Positions 9,762 through 19,464 of a DNA stretch of 51,174 bases are shown piece by piece. The position numbers were made by a program, and so were the translations under genes. Each line of letters starts with the position of its first letter. Positions within the stretch are counted from its first letter, which is position 1. This DNA comes from Acaryochloris sp. CRU_2_0 (GTDB lineage Bacteria > Cyanobacteriota > Cyanobacteriia > Thermosynechococcales > Thermosynechococcaceae). Under the pieces are notes generated by a model. That model made no database searches. It worked only from the letters and a program-made list of their open reading frames with translations, and was not told where the DNA came from. Where the stretch lies: contig JAAUOM010000017.1 of assembly GCA_012034865.1 (NCBI GenBank), positions 1-51,174 of the forward strand, written 5' to 3'.

Positions 9762-10481
9762 TCAAGACCGCTGAAAGTAAAAATATGTCAGCATCGGAAC
9801 GGCAGTCGCCAGCACCAGCAATACAATTACGATAACTGAAGAACTTGCTATATTGGTTTCTTCGGCTGTAGGAAAGTTGCTCTCTGGCACTACAACTGCT
9901 TCAACTGTAGGTGGACCTGGATCAGGCTCACCCGTGAGTACGGCAGCAAAGCGCTGACTCGCCCCTAGAAATGCCTCGTTATAGTTGCCTTTACGAATAG
10001 GGATCAGCAGATTCTCGAAAGCGATGCTGCGGGAAATCTCATCAGGTAGGGCTGTCAATGCTTTTTCACCAAGGGCGATCGCAGGCACATTGGTTCGGGC
10101 ATCATACACTAACAGGACTTGATTGGCCTGAGCTTCAGGGCTAGGAAACCATTGCTCAAACAGTTTATTTGCAAACGTTTCTGGCGTTTCACCATAGTTA
10201 AGACCCCGAATCGTCACTATCCGCACCTCTATACCCGTTTGCCGAGAAACTTGGCTGAAGGTTTTATTGATAGAACGCTCGGTGGCGATGCTCAGGAAGT
10301 CACCTTGATCCTTAACCCATGTAGACCGACTGGCAGACAGGTTGGGAATATCTTCGACCACTGTTGCCCAGGCAGGAGCAGCCCACAGTGGCAGTCCGAC
10401 TAGAACGGTGAGGATGACAATGAGTAGCCCCCGTTGTAGTTGTCGCTGCCAATCCCATAGACGGTCGAGTTGAACGTTCAT
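9762..10481 (-). CDS. psb32: Psb32-like TPM-domain protein (photosystem II repair)
   Basis: Psb32 is a thylakoid protein reported in cyanobacteria to protect photosystem II and speed its repair. The 239-aa protein has an N-terminal signal/anchor (residues about 18-39, ending APAWA), then the TPM domain. Visible in it are VKDQGDFLS, TGIEVRIVTIRGLNYGETPETFANKLFEQWFP (a recognisable TPM stretch), LLVYDARTN and IPIRKGNYNEAFLGA. A C-terminal transmembrane helix (about 213-235) follows. This order of signal, TPM and tail anchor is that of cyanobacterial Psb32. Other TPM proteins share the fold, so the exact role is inferred. Confidence 0.85.
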   Translation of the reverse strand: MNVQLDRLWDWQRQLQRGLLIVILTVLVGLPLWAAPAWATVVEDIPNLSASRSTWVKDQGDFLSIATERSINKTFSQVSRQTGIEVRIVTIRGLNYGETPETFANKLFEQWFPSPEAQANQVLLVYDARTNVPAIALGEKALTALPDEISRSIAFENLLIPIRKGNYNEAFLGASQRFAAVLTGEPDPGPPTVEAVVVPESNFPTAEETNIASSSVIVIVLLVLATAVPMLTYFYFQRS

Positions 10482-10624
10482 TTTGGATATCCCTAAATCA
10501 ATGTATTCATATGCACTGGAGATAGCTATTTCTGGAGCTGTTGCCAGTCCTCTACTCTCTCCATACTATTGATCCAGTGTTACTCAATCAACCTTTGTAA
10601 TAAAGCTGATAAAAGTTACTGATT

Positions 10625-11206
10625 ATGGATACCCATTTAAGCCCTGATTTGCCCCCTACAGAACCCTCAGCAGTTGCAGAGGACAACCTGCCCATAAGTG
10701 CCGGGGAAAGGTGCGCCGTCACCTTAGAAACCCAGAAACTGGAAAAGCGGCATCGCCAAATTCAAGCTCAAATTGTGCTGCCATTTTCGCCAGAGCAAGT
10801 TTGGCAAGTTCTGATTGACTATGAGGCCTTAGCCGATTTTATCCCTAACCTAGCCAAGAGTCAGCGTATAGAACATCCAGATTCGGGTATCCGTATTGAG
10901 CAAATCGGGGTTAAAAATGCCCTGTTTTTAAAGTTTTCAGCGCGGGTCGTCCTGGATATGGTAGAAGAATTTCCCCATACCATTTATTTTGATATGGTTG
11001 AAGGAGACTTCAAGTTCTTTGCTGGGACTTGGACCCTGCAGCCTGCCACCTTTGAAAATGCTCAAGGCACCCTGTTAACGTATCTACTGCAAGTTTGTCC
11101 CACCCGACTGATTCCTGTCAAAGCGATAGAACAGCAACTGGGGAAAGATTTGCCTCAAAACTTGCTGGCTATTCGCAAACGATTGTACGAATTATATTGT
11201 CCATAA
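10625..11206 (+). CDS. START/SRPBCC-fold polyketide cyclase/dehydrase-like protein
   Basis: A 193-aa soluble protein begins with about 45 polar, acidic residues and continues with an SRPBCC (Bet v1-like) domain. The domain is recognised by the start QIVLPFSPEQVWQVLIDYEALADFIPNLAKSQ, the central VVLDMVEEFPHTIYFDMVEGDFKFF, and the C-terminal helix LPQNLLAIRKRLYEL. The fold makes a hydrophobic ligand pocket. Cyanobacterial and plastid relatives are mostly uncharacterised and named cyclase/dehydrase. No substrate can be inferred. It is divergent from psb32 and convergent with the rsgA cluster. Confidence 0.8.
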   Translation: MDTHLSPDLPPTEPSAVAEDNLPISAGERCAVTLETQKLEKRHRQIQAQIVLPFSPEQVWQVLIDYEALADFIPNLAKSQRIEHPDSGIRIEQIGVKNALFLKFSARVVLDMVEEFPHTIYFDMVEGDFKFFAGTWTLQPATFENAQGTLLTYLLQVCPTRLIPVKAIEQQLGKDLPQNLLAIRKRLYELYCP

Positions 11207-11232
11207 CTGCTTAATGCTGACGCTAATCTAAG

Positions 11233-12347
11233 TTATGTGGGAGATAGGGGTTCTAGAGGATCTATATCCCAATCTAAGGTCTGAAGATTTTGTTGTAGCT
11301 GACGGCGAGAAGGGCGACGGTAGCGCTTGGTTTCTAACTTAGGTTCATGTTGGGTTTGCCCTTGTTTACGGGATTTTCGTTTGGTTCGAGTTTCTGGCAT
11401 CGTCGTCATCTGTAATTTTGCCTGTTGCTCTGTCACCTCAGCCAGTAAACTTAAATAAATCGGGTAACGTTCCCAATCTCCTCTAACCGCACAATTGGGT
11501 TCATCCATATGCTGACAGTCCTTGAACTGGCATTGTGCCTGGGAAAGGCGTTGGCGAATTTCTGGAAACAATTACCCAATTGGGTTGGGAATAGCTCTAA
11601 GTTGGGCTGATTAAAACCAGGGGTATCCGCCAAGAATCCTCCTTGGGGCAGCTCAAATAGCTCCACATGCCGGGTAGTGTGTCGTCCCTGTCCCCACCGC
11701 CTAGATACCTGACCAACCCGTAGATCAACATCGGGAACAAAGTGGTTGATTAAACTGGATTTCCCTACACCAGAAAGGCCAGCAACTACCGTCATCCGGT
11801 ATCGTAAGGATCGCTCTAGCACGGTTAAGCCGACACCTGTGCGCAGGCTAATCAGCAGGGGAGGATATCCCCATGCTTGCAGGCGATCGCGCCAAGCTTT
11901 TTGGGTTTTATAGCCCGTTAAGTCTCGTTTATTGAAGCAGAGAATAATCGGCAAATGGGTTCGTTCTGCTGTGATCAAAAAACGGGTGAGTTGTTGCGGC
12001 TCTATCTTCGGTTCTGCCAAGGCAAACATCAGCAAGATCTGATTGACATTAGCAATGGGTGGTCGGGACAAGTGCGATTGACGAGGCAGGATGCGGGCGA
12101 TCGCACCTCGATGTCCTAACCAATCGGGTTCCTCCACCACCACCTGATCCCCAACCATGGCTTGTTCTCCCACCTTCTTCAGACGAGAACGCCGCGTGCA
12201 TAGCAGTTGGACTATAGGTCTGTTGTGATCTTGACTAATGTTCTGATGGAGTTCTCCCTGTAATTGCACCTGATAGTAATTGGCCTGAATGGCTGTTACT
12301 GTCCCTATCACGGGGGCTGTCCTCTGGGATCGCATCGACTCAATCAT
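11233..12347 (-). CDS. rsgA: Ribosome small-subunit-dependent GTPase A, apparently frameshifted
   Basis: RsgA is a circularly permuted GTPase that helps 30S maturation. The first frame (12347 down) gives an OB domain, then G4 NKRD, G1 GLSGVGKSSLIN and G3 DTPGF, in permuted order. Near 11566-11568 the frame breaks: it continues NCFQKF instead of the expected NCFPEI. The second frame (to 11233) supplies FPEIRQRLSQAQ, the zinc ligands of CQFKDCQHMDEPNC and a basic C-terminal tail. One missing base in a T-run (coding strand TTT for TTTT) explains it. Without that base the zinc domain is lost. The start ATG overlaps the tusA stop as ATGA. Confidence 0.9.
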
Positions 12348-12604
12348 ATCTGGGGGGATCGGACTTGCAATGCATAAAACCCAGAGCAGTCTTGCAACTG
12401 CTCAATATCGTACCCTGCCATCCGCAAACTATCGGGAACTTGCTCAATCGGCTCTCCTGGATCCAACCACACCTCTAACAACAATCCAGGAGCCATTTTT
12501 TGTAAGTACAACTTCGTCCGCACAAAATTCAAAGGGCAAGGCGTTCCCCTCAAGTCAATTTGGTCATCTGAGGTCGGCAAAATAGTGTGTTGAGGATTTG
12601 TCAT
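12344..12604 (-). CDS. TusA/SirA-like sulfur-carrier protein
   Basis: The 86-aa protein has the family signature [14 protein letters not shown]: Cys in the CPxP-like motif (here CPLN, with the usual second Pro replaced by Asn) at the start of the first helix. TusA-type proteins relay persulfide sulfur for tRNA thiolation or other sulfur transfer. It overlaps dnaJ upstream and rsgA downstream by ATGA on both sides, so translation is probably coupled. This placement between dnaJ and rsgA recurs in cyanobacteria from memory; no partner sulfurtransferase is seen nearby. Confidence 0.85.
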   Translation of the reverse strand: MTNPQHTILPTSDDQIDLRGTPCPLNFVRTKLYLQKMAPGLLLEVWLDPGEPIEQVPDSLRMAGYDIEQLQDCSGFYALQVRSPQI

Positions 12605-13725
12605 CGACCAAAGATGCCTCCTAAAAAGCCTTCAATGCCACCTTTACCCGTTTGCTCAGCCCGCAGACTCGCCAATTGTACTAACAGATCTCGTTCTTCT
12701 GCTGACACTCGGGTAGGAATATCAATCAGGATGGTAATCAAGTGATCACCCCGACTCACTGGATTACCCAATCGTGGCACACCGTGATTCTCTAGGACTA
12801 ATACCGTACCCGGTTGAGTCCCAGCCGGAATGGTTAAAGTCTCCTCACCCTCCACCGTTCTGACGGGCAATTGCGCCCCCAAAATAGCTTGGAGATAACT
12901 GATTTTCAGCTCTGATAAGATGTTTGATCCCTCACGACAGAATTCAGAATCATCCTGAACAAACAAATACACATACAAATCTCCCGGTGGCCCTCCCCGC
13001 TGGCCTGCATCTCCTTCATTAGAGACGCGCAAACGAGTTCCTGTATCAACCCCTGCTGGAATCGTGATCTTTAATTTTTTATTGACCTGATTTTGGCCAC
13101 GACCTCCACAGCTATCACATTTCTCACCCACCGTTTGCCCTGTACCATTACAGGCTGGACAAACGGAAACCTGGGTAAAATTTCCTAAAGGCGTCCGCGT
13201 CATCCGTCGCACCTGCCCCGCCCCTTGGCAAGTTCCACAGGTTTGCGGGCGAGTTCCTGGTTTTGCCCCTGATCCTGCACAAGCTTTACATTCTTCTAGA
13301 TGAGAAATCCGAATTTGCTGCTCTCCACCAAATACCGCTTCTCGGAACTTCAGCTTGAGATCAAAGCGCAGATCTTCCCCACGAGACGGGCCTGAGCGTC
13401 TTCTGCCTGACTGGGTACTTCCGCCAAAGCCACCAAAAAAGGTTTCAAAGATATCCGCAAAGCCACCAAAATCACCGAAATCTTGATATCCAGCTCCAGC
13501 AGCAGAACTCACCCCTGCTTCGCCGAATTGGTCATACCGCATCCGCATCTGTTGATCGGATAAAGTTTCGTAGGCTTTATTGATTTCCTTAAAGGTTTCT
13601 TCGGCCCCAGGTTCTTTATTGACATCGGGATGATATTTGCGAGCCAAACGCCGATAGGCACGTTTTAGTTCATCAGGGTCGGCGTTGCGGGCAACACCTA
13701 AAATGTCATAGTAGTCGCGGGCCAT
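12601..13725 (-). CDS. dnaJ: Chaperone protein DnaJ (type I)
   Basis: This co-chaperone stimulates DnaK ATPase and delivers clients. At 374 aa it is full length. It has a J domain with HPD (KYHPDVN), a Gly/Phe-rich linker ([17 protein letters not shown]), and four zinc-binding CxxCxGxG repeats ([32 protein letters not shown]). Two C-terminal beta domains follow. It follows dnaK after about 48 bp and overlaps the tusA-like gene by 4 bp. Confidence 0.97.
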   Translation of the reverse strand: MARDYYDILGVARNADPDELKRAYRRLARKYHPDVNKEPGAEETFKEINKAYETLSDQQMRMRYDQFGEAGVSSAAGAGYQDFGDFGGFADIFETFFGGFGGSTQSGRRRSGPSRGEDLRFDLKLKFREAVFGGEQQIRISHLEECKACAGSGAKPGTRPQTCGTCQGAGQVRRMTRTPLGNFTQVSVCPACNGTGQTVGEKCDSCGGRGQNQVNKKLKITIPAGVDTGTRLRVSNEGDAGQRGGPPGDLYVYLFVQDDSEFCREGSNILSELKISYLQAILGAQLPVRTVEGEETLTIPAGTQPGTVLVLENHGVPRLGNPVSRGDHLITILIDIPTRVSAEERDLLVQLASLRAEQTGKGGIEGFLGGIFGR

Positions 13726-13773
13726 AAAAGGTTGTTCTTAGCTCACTAACATCACTGGCAGCGCACATCCCCC

Positions 13774-15749
13774 CTAGTCTATCGCTTCATAGTCAGTGAT
13801 GACCGTATCATCAAAATCCCCCACAATAGTGGCGTCATCATCCAGAGAGGCTGAAGAACTAGCAGGTGGGACAGGGCTAGGTTGACTATTATAAACGTCC
13901 CTAGGAGGATAAGCACTACTCCCTGAAGATGGGTTTGTCCCCGAATACTGATAAACAACTGCCCCCACATCAAGCAGCACCTGTTGCAGGGTATCCATTC
14001 TTAGCTTTAACATCTCTGCGGTCACAGTAGGTTGATCGGCTAGAACTTTGAGTTCAGCCGCAGCTTGCTCAGCCCGTTGCTTCAGTTCAGGGGTAATGGC
14101 ATGGGCATTCTCTTTGAGGGTAGCGCTGCAACTATGCAGTAGACTATCAATTTGATTTTTTTGTTGGGCTACCTCCCGCATCTGCCGATCTTGCTCGGCA
14201 TAAATTTGGGCTTCTTGCCTCATCCGCTCTACTTCTAGGCTACTTAACCCACCTGTATTGGAGATGCGAATACTTTGTTCTCGTCCGGTTCCCTTGTCTT
14301 GAGCAGAGACGTTGAGAATCCCATTAGCATCAATATCAAAGGTCACTTCAATCTGAGGCACCCCGCGCGGGCGGGGGGAATCCCTGTCAACTCAAAGCGA
14401 CCCAAACACTTGTTGTCTTTAACCATGGCTCTCTCTCCTTGGTAGACCTGGATCTCGACACAGGTTTGACCGTCTGTTGCAGTTGAAAAACTTTGGGAAC
14501 GACTTGTGGGTAAGGTGGTATTGCGATCAATGATTTTGGTAAAGACTCCTCCCAAGGTTTCGATGCCCATGGACAAGGGGGAGACATCTAATAAGAGGAG
14601 ATCTTTAACCTCTCCTCCGAGGACACCTGCTTGGATGGCAGCCCCTAAGGCAATGGATTCATCGGGATTCACAGAGCGATCGGGACTTTTGCCATCAAAA
14701 TACTGTTTGACTGCTTCTTGCACCGCTGGAATTCGGGTCGATCCTCCCACCAGAATAATCTTGTCAATATCTCTAGCATCAAGATCAGAATCTTTAAGAG
14801 CCCGTTCGACAGGCTCCATGGTTCCCACTACTAGGTCGCTCACTAATTCTTCAAATTTGGCTCTGGTCAAATCCATCTCCAAGTGCTTGGGACCTGATTC
14901 ATCTGCGGTAATAAAGGGCAAATTAATGGAGGTGGTAATGGTGCTGGATAGTTCAATTTTGGCCTTTTCGGCGGCTTCTCTTAAGCGCTGCAAAGCCATT
15001 TTGTCTTTGGATAGATCAATGACTTGGGTTTGATGGAAATTGGTTAACATCCATCGCAAGATAGCTTCATCAAAATCATCCCCACCCAAGTGATTGTTGC
15101 CAGCGGTGGCCTTCACTTCAAATACCCCATCCCCTAGCTGTAAAATGGAGACATCAAAAGTTCCTCCGCCTAAGTCAAATACAAGGATTTTTTGGTCTTC
15201 TTGTTGTTTATCTAAGCCATAGGAAAGTGAGGCGGCTGTGGGTTCATTAATAATCCGTAAGACTTCTAAACCGGCGATAGTGCCTGCATCCTTGGTCGCT
15301 TGGCGCTGGGCATCGCTAAAATAGGCGGGAACCGTAATGACGGCTTGGGAAACGGTTTCACCCAAGTAGGCTTCTGCATCTTGTTTTAATTTTTGTAAGA
15401 CCATGGCCGAAACTTCTTGAGGCGTGTAGTTTTTGCCACGAATTTGGACATCTACAGTCTCATCTCTACCCAGAACACAGGTATAGGCCACCCGAGCTCT
15501 TTCTAATTCAGTTTCTTGCCATCGGCGGCCAATAAACCGTTTAATGCTAAATATGGTGTTTTCAGCATTGGTGACTGCTTGCCGTTTAGCGAGTTGTCCG
15601 ACAAGGCGATCGCCAGATTTGGCAAACCCAACAATACTAGGCGTAGTTCTGCCACCTTCAGCATTAGGGATAACGACGGGTTTCCCCCCTTCTAGAACGG
15701 CAACACAGCTATTTGTTGTGCCTAGATCAATACCAATGACCTTTCCCAT
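13774..15749 (-). CDS. dnaK: Chaperone protein DnaK (Hsp70), apparently frameshifted
   Basis: DnaK is an ATP-driven folding chaperone. The first frame (15749-14343) encodes the nucleotide-binding domain from [15 protein letters not shown] through [12 protein letters not shown] and [13 protein letters not shown], and the start of the substrate-binding domain up to LTGIPPA. It then reads [13 protein letters not shown], where relatives have [11 protein letters not shown]. The second frame (14361-13774) begins [19 protein letters not shown] and runs through the helical lid to an acidic tail ending DYEAID. A single missing C in the coding-strand run around 14369-14371 accounts for the break. Repaired, it is about 658 aa. 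It lies between grpE and dnaJ. Confidence 0.93.
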
Positions 15750-15911
15750 AAGTTTTTCACAGCTAATCGCAATTCTGCTTGATTAAATATCTTGAACCCT
15801 TTAAGGTACTCTCCATAGTCTAGGGTTCCTCATTTGTGCATCAATTCAATCAACCCCCAGCCAATTCACCTGCATGATGCCGTTTTTGAGAGAGAACAAC
15901 TGTTGTCAATC

Positions 15912-16682
15912 TCACTCAGAGACAGCGTTTTCAGCTTGCTCGGGTGCTTCTTGTGCAGCGCTAGGATCCGATTCCAGAGGCGCAGCAACTTTGACCATTG
16001 CGTGCCGGAGAACTTGTTCGCCCAATAAATATCCACTCACTAATTCTTCAATGACAATCCCCTCTTCAAATTCATGGGTGGGTTCTTTCATCACGGCTTC
16101 ATGGAGATTGGGATCAAAGGGTTGGCCTTGCGATCGCATCGGGGAAACCCCAATCCGTTTTAAGCAGTCCACTAACTGCTTATAAACCCCTTGATAGCTA
16201 TTATGAATATTCTCTTCTGAGTCAGTTTGAGGTTTGATATGAGATCTAGCCCGATCAAAGCTATCAATCACCGGTAAAAGCTCACTCAGGGTGTCTCGTT
16301 TAACCCGCTGTTCCAGCTCTGTTTTTTCTCGGGTTGTTCGTTTACGGAAATTTTCGAAATCCGCTACGATCCGCATATATTGGCTGGTTCGCTCATCCAA
16401 CTGACTTCTTAGGGTTTCAACTTCACTGGTTAACTGGGCAAGGGCTTCAGAACTATCTGCACAATGCTCACTTAAGTCTGGATCGGCTGCTGAGGCATCT
16501 ATGCTATCTTTGGTACCCTCTGTTGCGGCCAGATCCTCCAAAATTTCTCTAGACTCTTGCTCAGAGTTATCTATCCCTGCGCCAATACCAACAGAATCAG
16601 ACTCTTCTAGATGATGCGAAGACTCATCTAAGTGACTCACGGTATTAGCTTCTGTTTCTTGCTGCTTCGTGTCTTCGCTCAT
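15912..16682 (-). CDS. grpE: GrpE nucleotide exchange factor
   Basis: GrpE releases ADP from DnaK. The protein is 256 aa. About 85 acidic residues lead into a long coiled-coil (SEVETLRSQLDERTSQYMRI), then VADFENFRKRTTREKTEL, a hallmark GrpE segment. The C-terminal beta domain follows (GQPFDPNLHEAVMKEP, GYLLGEQVLRHAMVKVA). It is the first gene of the minus-strand chaperone cluster, 162 bp before dnaK. No CIRCE element was seen upstream. Confidence 0.95.
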   Translation of the reverse strand: MSEDTKQQETEANTVSHLDESSHHLEESDSVGIGAGIDNSEQESREILEDLAATEGTKDSIDASAADPDLSEHCADSSEALAQLTSEVETLRSQLDERTSQYMRIVADFENFRKRTTREKTELEQRVKRDTLSELLPVIDSFDRARSHIKPQTDSEENIHNSYQGVYKQLVDCLKRIGVSPMRSQGQPFDPNLHEAVMKEPTHEFEEGIVIEELVSGYLLGEQVLRHAMVKVAAPLESDPSAAQEAPEQAENAVSE

Positions 16683-17272
16683 AACGCTCCTACTTTACTC
16701 TATGTTCCATCAAAAAGTTAGTTTTCAAGTCCACTATTTATAGAGAATTGTGCACCCACAGAACAGTCGGCACAATCCGCATTTCCCGTATGGTAGCTTA
16801 GGAACACACAAATGGACGGGGACAAAAATTTCATCAACTGTGTATTTTGACATCGTGAGGGGGGCAAATCTGCCTTAGGAACCTAGCTTAAGAACTGTAA
16901 ATTCAGCCTGTTTCAACATCGTGGGAGATATCATTACAGATCAAGTCTTGAGTTAAAGGCTGAACCTATGATTCCATCATATCTTGATTAAGGCTCTAGA
17001 TTTCAGACGAACAAGTGCATATACTGCTAATTTTTGCTAAAAAACGGGAGAATTTGAGTTGAGTGTTTTGTCCTTTGTATGACTGATTTTACTCGTTGAC
17101 CATCCATTGAGCTGAATCTCTCAAATTTTATAGACATATAGCTAACCTTGTTGTAAAAACCACAAAGAATGTGGGCATGCTGAGAACAGTCTTGCCAGTG
17201 CTTGCACTCGGATAGGAACTCGAATCACAAACATAATATACATCCACCGTTAGGTCTTTCCCATTCATCGCT
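16683..17272. other. Divergent intergenic region grpE / pilB
   Basis: These 590 bp hold the promoters of grpE (minus) and pilB (plus). I see no gene, no CIRCE-type heat-shock operator and no strong terminator. The words TGACATCGTG (about 16847) and CAACATCGTG (about 16912) are a short imperfect direct repeat of unknown meaning. Confidence 0.6.
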
Positions 17273-19285
17273 ATGGTTAATCCCCCCTCACAGCGGCGTG
17301 CCTTAGTTAGTCGGCACAATTTTTCCCCTTTTGGCAACAAGCTGATCTCAACGGGTTACGTTGATCAAGACCAAATGCGGGAAGCAACCCTGGAAAGCCG
17401 ACGTTCGGGTCGTTCTTTAGTGGATATCCTCCAAGGCATGACGGGACAGGTTCTCCCGCCTGAACTCCTCCGACAATATAAACGACAACAGCTATTTGAG
17501 CTTAAGATCCTCTACGGTATTGATTCTTTAGATCTTGAACTTAATAAAATTCCCACGGATCAAATTGGTGAGTTGATCCAAACCTTAATTCCCCTAGATA
17601 TTTGTCGTCGGTATCAGTTGGTGCCACTGACCCTCAATCGTGAGTCACAGCCTGCAACCTTGTTAGTGGCAATGGTTGACCCAGATAATTTAGGAGCCTT
17701 AGATGACTTAGGTCGCATTCTTAGAGATCATAGTCTGACCCTACAGCGGATGGTCATTGCTGTTGAGGATTACCAGCAACTCATCGGTAAGTATCTGGAT
17801 CAACAAGCTCAACAACAAGAAAAACTCAATGATGGGCCTCCCATAGAGTTTAGCTTGGAGGACGATCTCGATGCGATCGCAGGTCTAGATGATGTTCCCA
17901 CAGATGACCTGGACACTGATCTAGGCGTAGCCTTACAAGATGCAGAAACAGCTCCCATTATTGGCCTGGTCAACAAAATTCTAGCGAAAGCTTTACAGAG
18001 TGGCGTCTCTGACATCCATATTGAACCCCAAGAAGAATATCTGCGCATCCGCTTTCGCAAAGATGGCGTTCTCCAACAAGCCTTCGATCCCCTACCCAGA
18101 AAAATTATTCCTGCGGTCATTTCCCGCTTCAAGATTATTGCTGAATTAGATATTGCCGAACGTCGGCTACCTCAAGATGGCCGGATTCGACGGTTATTCC
18201 AAGGCCGTAAGATTGACTTTCGAGTTAACACCCTCCCTAGCCGATATGGCGAGAAAATAGTCCTGCGAATTCTAGACAATTCTTCCACCCAGCTCGGCTT
18301 AGATAAACTCATCTCTGACGAAGACAGTTTAGAAATTGTCCGGGAGATGGTGAGTCGTCCCTTTGGACTGATTTTGGTCACGGGTCCCACAGGTTCTGGT
18401 AAAACCACAACCCTCTACTCTGCCCTAGCAGAATGTAATAACCCAGGGGTGAATATCAGCACTGCTGAAGATCCCATTGAATATACCCTACCTGGCTTAA
18501 CTCAAGTCCAGGTCATTCGCGAAAAAGGCATGGATTTTGCCTCCATTTTGAGAGCCTTCTTGCGACAAGATCCAGATGTCATCCTTGTGGGTGAGACGCG
18601 GGATAAGGAAACCGCAAAAACCGCCATTGAAGCAGCCTTAACGGGTCACCTGGTTTTGACGACCCTCCATACCAATGATGCCGCCAGTGCCATTGCCCGT
18701 CTCGCCGAGATGGATGTTGAACCTTTCATGGTCTCTGCCTCTTTGATTGGTGTAGTGGCTCAGCGTTTGGTTCGTCGAGTTTGTTCAGCGTGTAAAATAC
18801 CCTATCAGCCAACACCCACCGAATTAGGTCGGTTTGGTTTATCCGCCTCTCCAGGGACTGAGATCACCTTCTATAAGGCCAACACCTTGTCCATAGATGA
18901 TCTGCAAACAGCCCAAGCCACAGGTCAAGCCATTTGTGAAACTTGCGGTGGAATTGGGTATAAAGGTCGCTGTGGGGTCTATGAAGTCATGCAAATTACC
19001 GAAACCCTGCAACCTCTGATTACCGAAGGTGCCCCCACAGAACGGATCAAGGAAGTTGCCGTGGAAGAAGGCATGAAAACCCTCCTGGCCTACAGTCTCG
19101 ATCTTGTGAAGAAAGGCGATACAACCTTAGCTGAGGTTGAACGGGTCACCTTTACAGATAGTGGCCTAGAAGCTGAACTTAAAGCCAAACGCAAGACCTC
19201 CTTAACCTGTCGTGTTTGTAATGCAGATCTCAAGCCAGAATGGTTAGATTGCCCCTACTGCACTACTCCTAGATTCCAAGATTGA
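17273..19285 (+). CDS. pilB: Type IV pilus assembly ATPase PilB
   Basis: This cytoplasmic hexameric ATPase powers pilus extension. At 670 aa the N-terminal GspE-like domain (about 10-165) is followed by the secretion ATPase core. The core has Walker A GPTGSGKTTTLYSAL, the Asp box FLRQDPDVILVGETRDKETA and the His box HLVLTTLHTNDA. A tetracysteine zinc motif follows (CSACKIPYQP ... CETCGGIGYKGRCGVYEV). An additional zinc-ribbon-like tail is present (CRVCNADLKPEWLDCPYC). It is first of three pil genes in the same direction, which together make the motor and platform of the pilus used for motility and DNA uptake. Confidence 0.96.
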   Translation: MVNPPSQRRALVSRHNFSPFGNKLISTGYVDQDQMREATLESRRSGRSLVDILQGMTGQVLPPELLRQYKRQQLFELKILYGIDSLDLELNKIPTDQIGELIQTLIPLDICRRYQLVPLTLNRESQPATLLVAMVDPDNLGALDDLGRILRDHSLTLQRMVIAVEDYQQLIGKYLDQQAQQQEKLNDGPPIEFSLEDDLDAIAGLDDVPTDDLDTDLGVALQDAETAPIIGLVNKILAKALQSGVSDIHIEPQEEYLRIRFRKDGVLQQAFDPLPRKIIPAVISRFKIIAELDIAERRLPQDGRIRRLFQGRKIDFRVNTLPSRYGEKIVLRILDNSSTQLGLDKLISDEDSLEIVREMVSRPFGLILVTGPTGSGKTTTLYSALAECNNPGVNISTAEDPIEYTLPGLTQVQVIREKGMDFASILRAFLRQDPDVILVGETRDKETAKTAIEAALTGHLVLTTLHTNDAASAIARLAEMDVEPFMVSASLIGVVAQRLVRRVCSACKIPYQPTPTELGRFGLSASPGTEITFYKANTLSIDDLQTAQATGQAICETCGGIGYKGRCGVYEVMQITETLQPLITEGAPTERIKEVAVEEGMKTLLAYSLDLVKKGDTTLAEVERVTFTDSGLEAELKAKRKTSLTCRVCNADLKPEWLDCPYCTTPRFQD

Positions 19286-19464
19286 CAGCCTTATCCAACC
19301 CACCTGACAGTACAGTTGGAGATTCCTGCCCAGCCCAATCCAAGATTATGGCTGGAGTACTGCAAAGTTTCTCAATAGATGAAATTGCCCACCCTTTATC
19401 CCTAGACTTAAAGTTTTTGACTCAACACTCTACCAACATTAGCTGGAAATATTGAGAGGCGCTT

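Noticed and set aside
14506..15033. 175-codon frame opposite dnaK
   Set aside because: It lies wholly within dnaK on the other strand and has no homology-like features.
16683..17272. CIRCE heat-shock operator before grpE
   Set aside because: No TTAGCACTC-N9-GAGTGCTAA arrangement in this interval.
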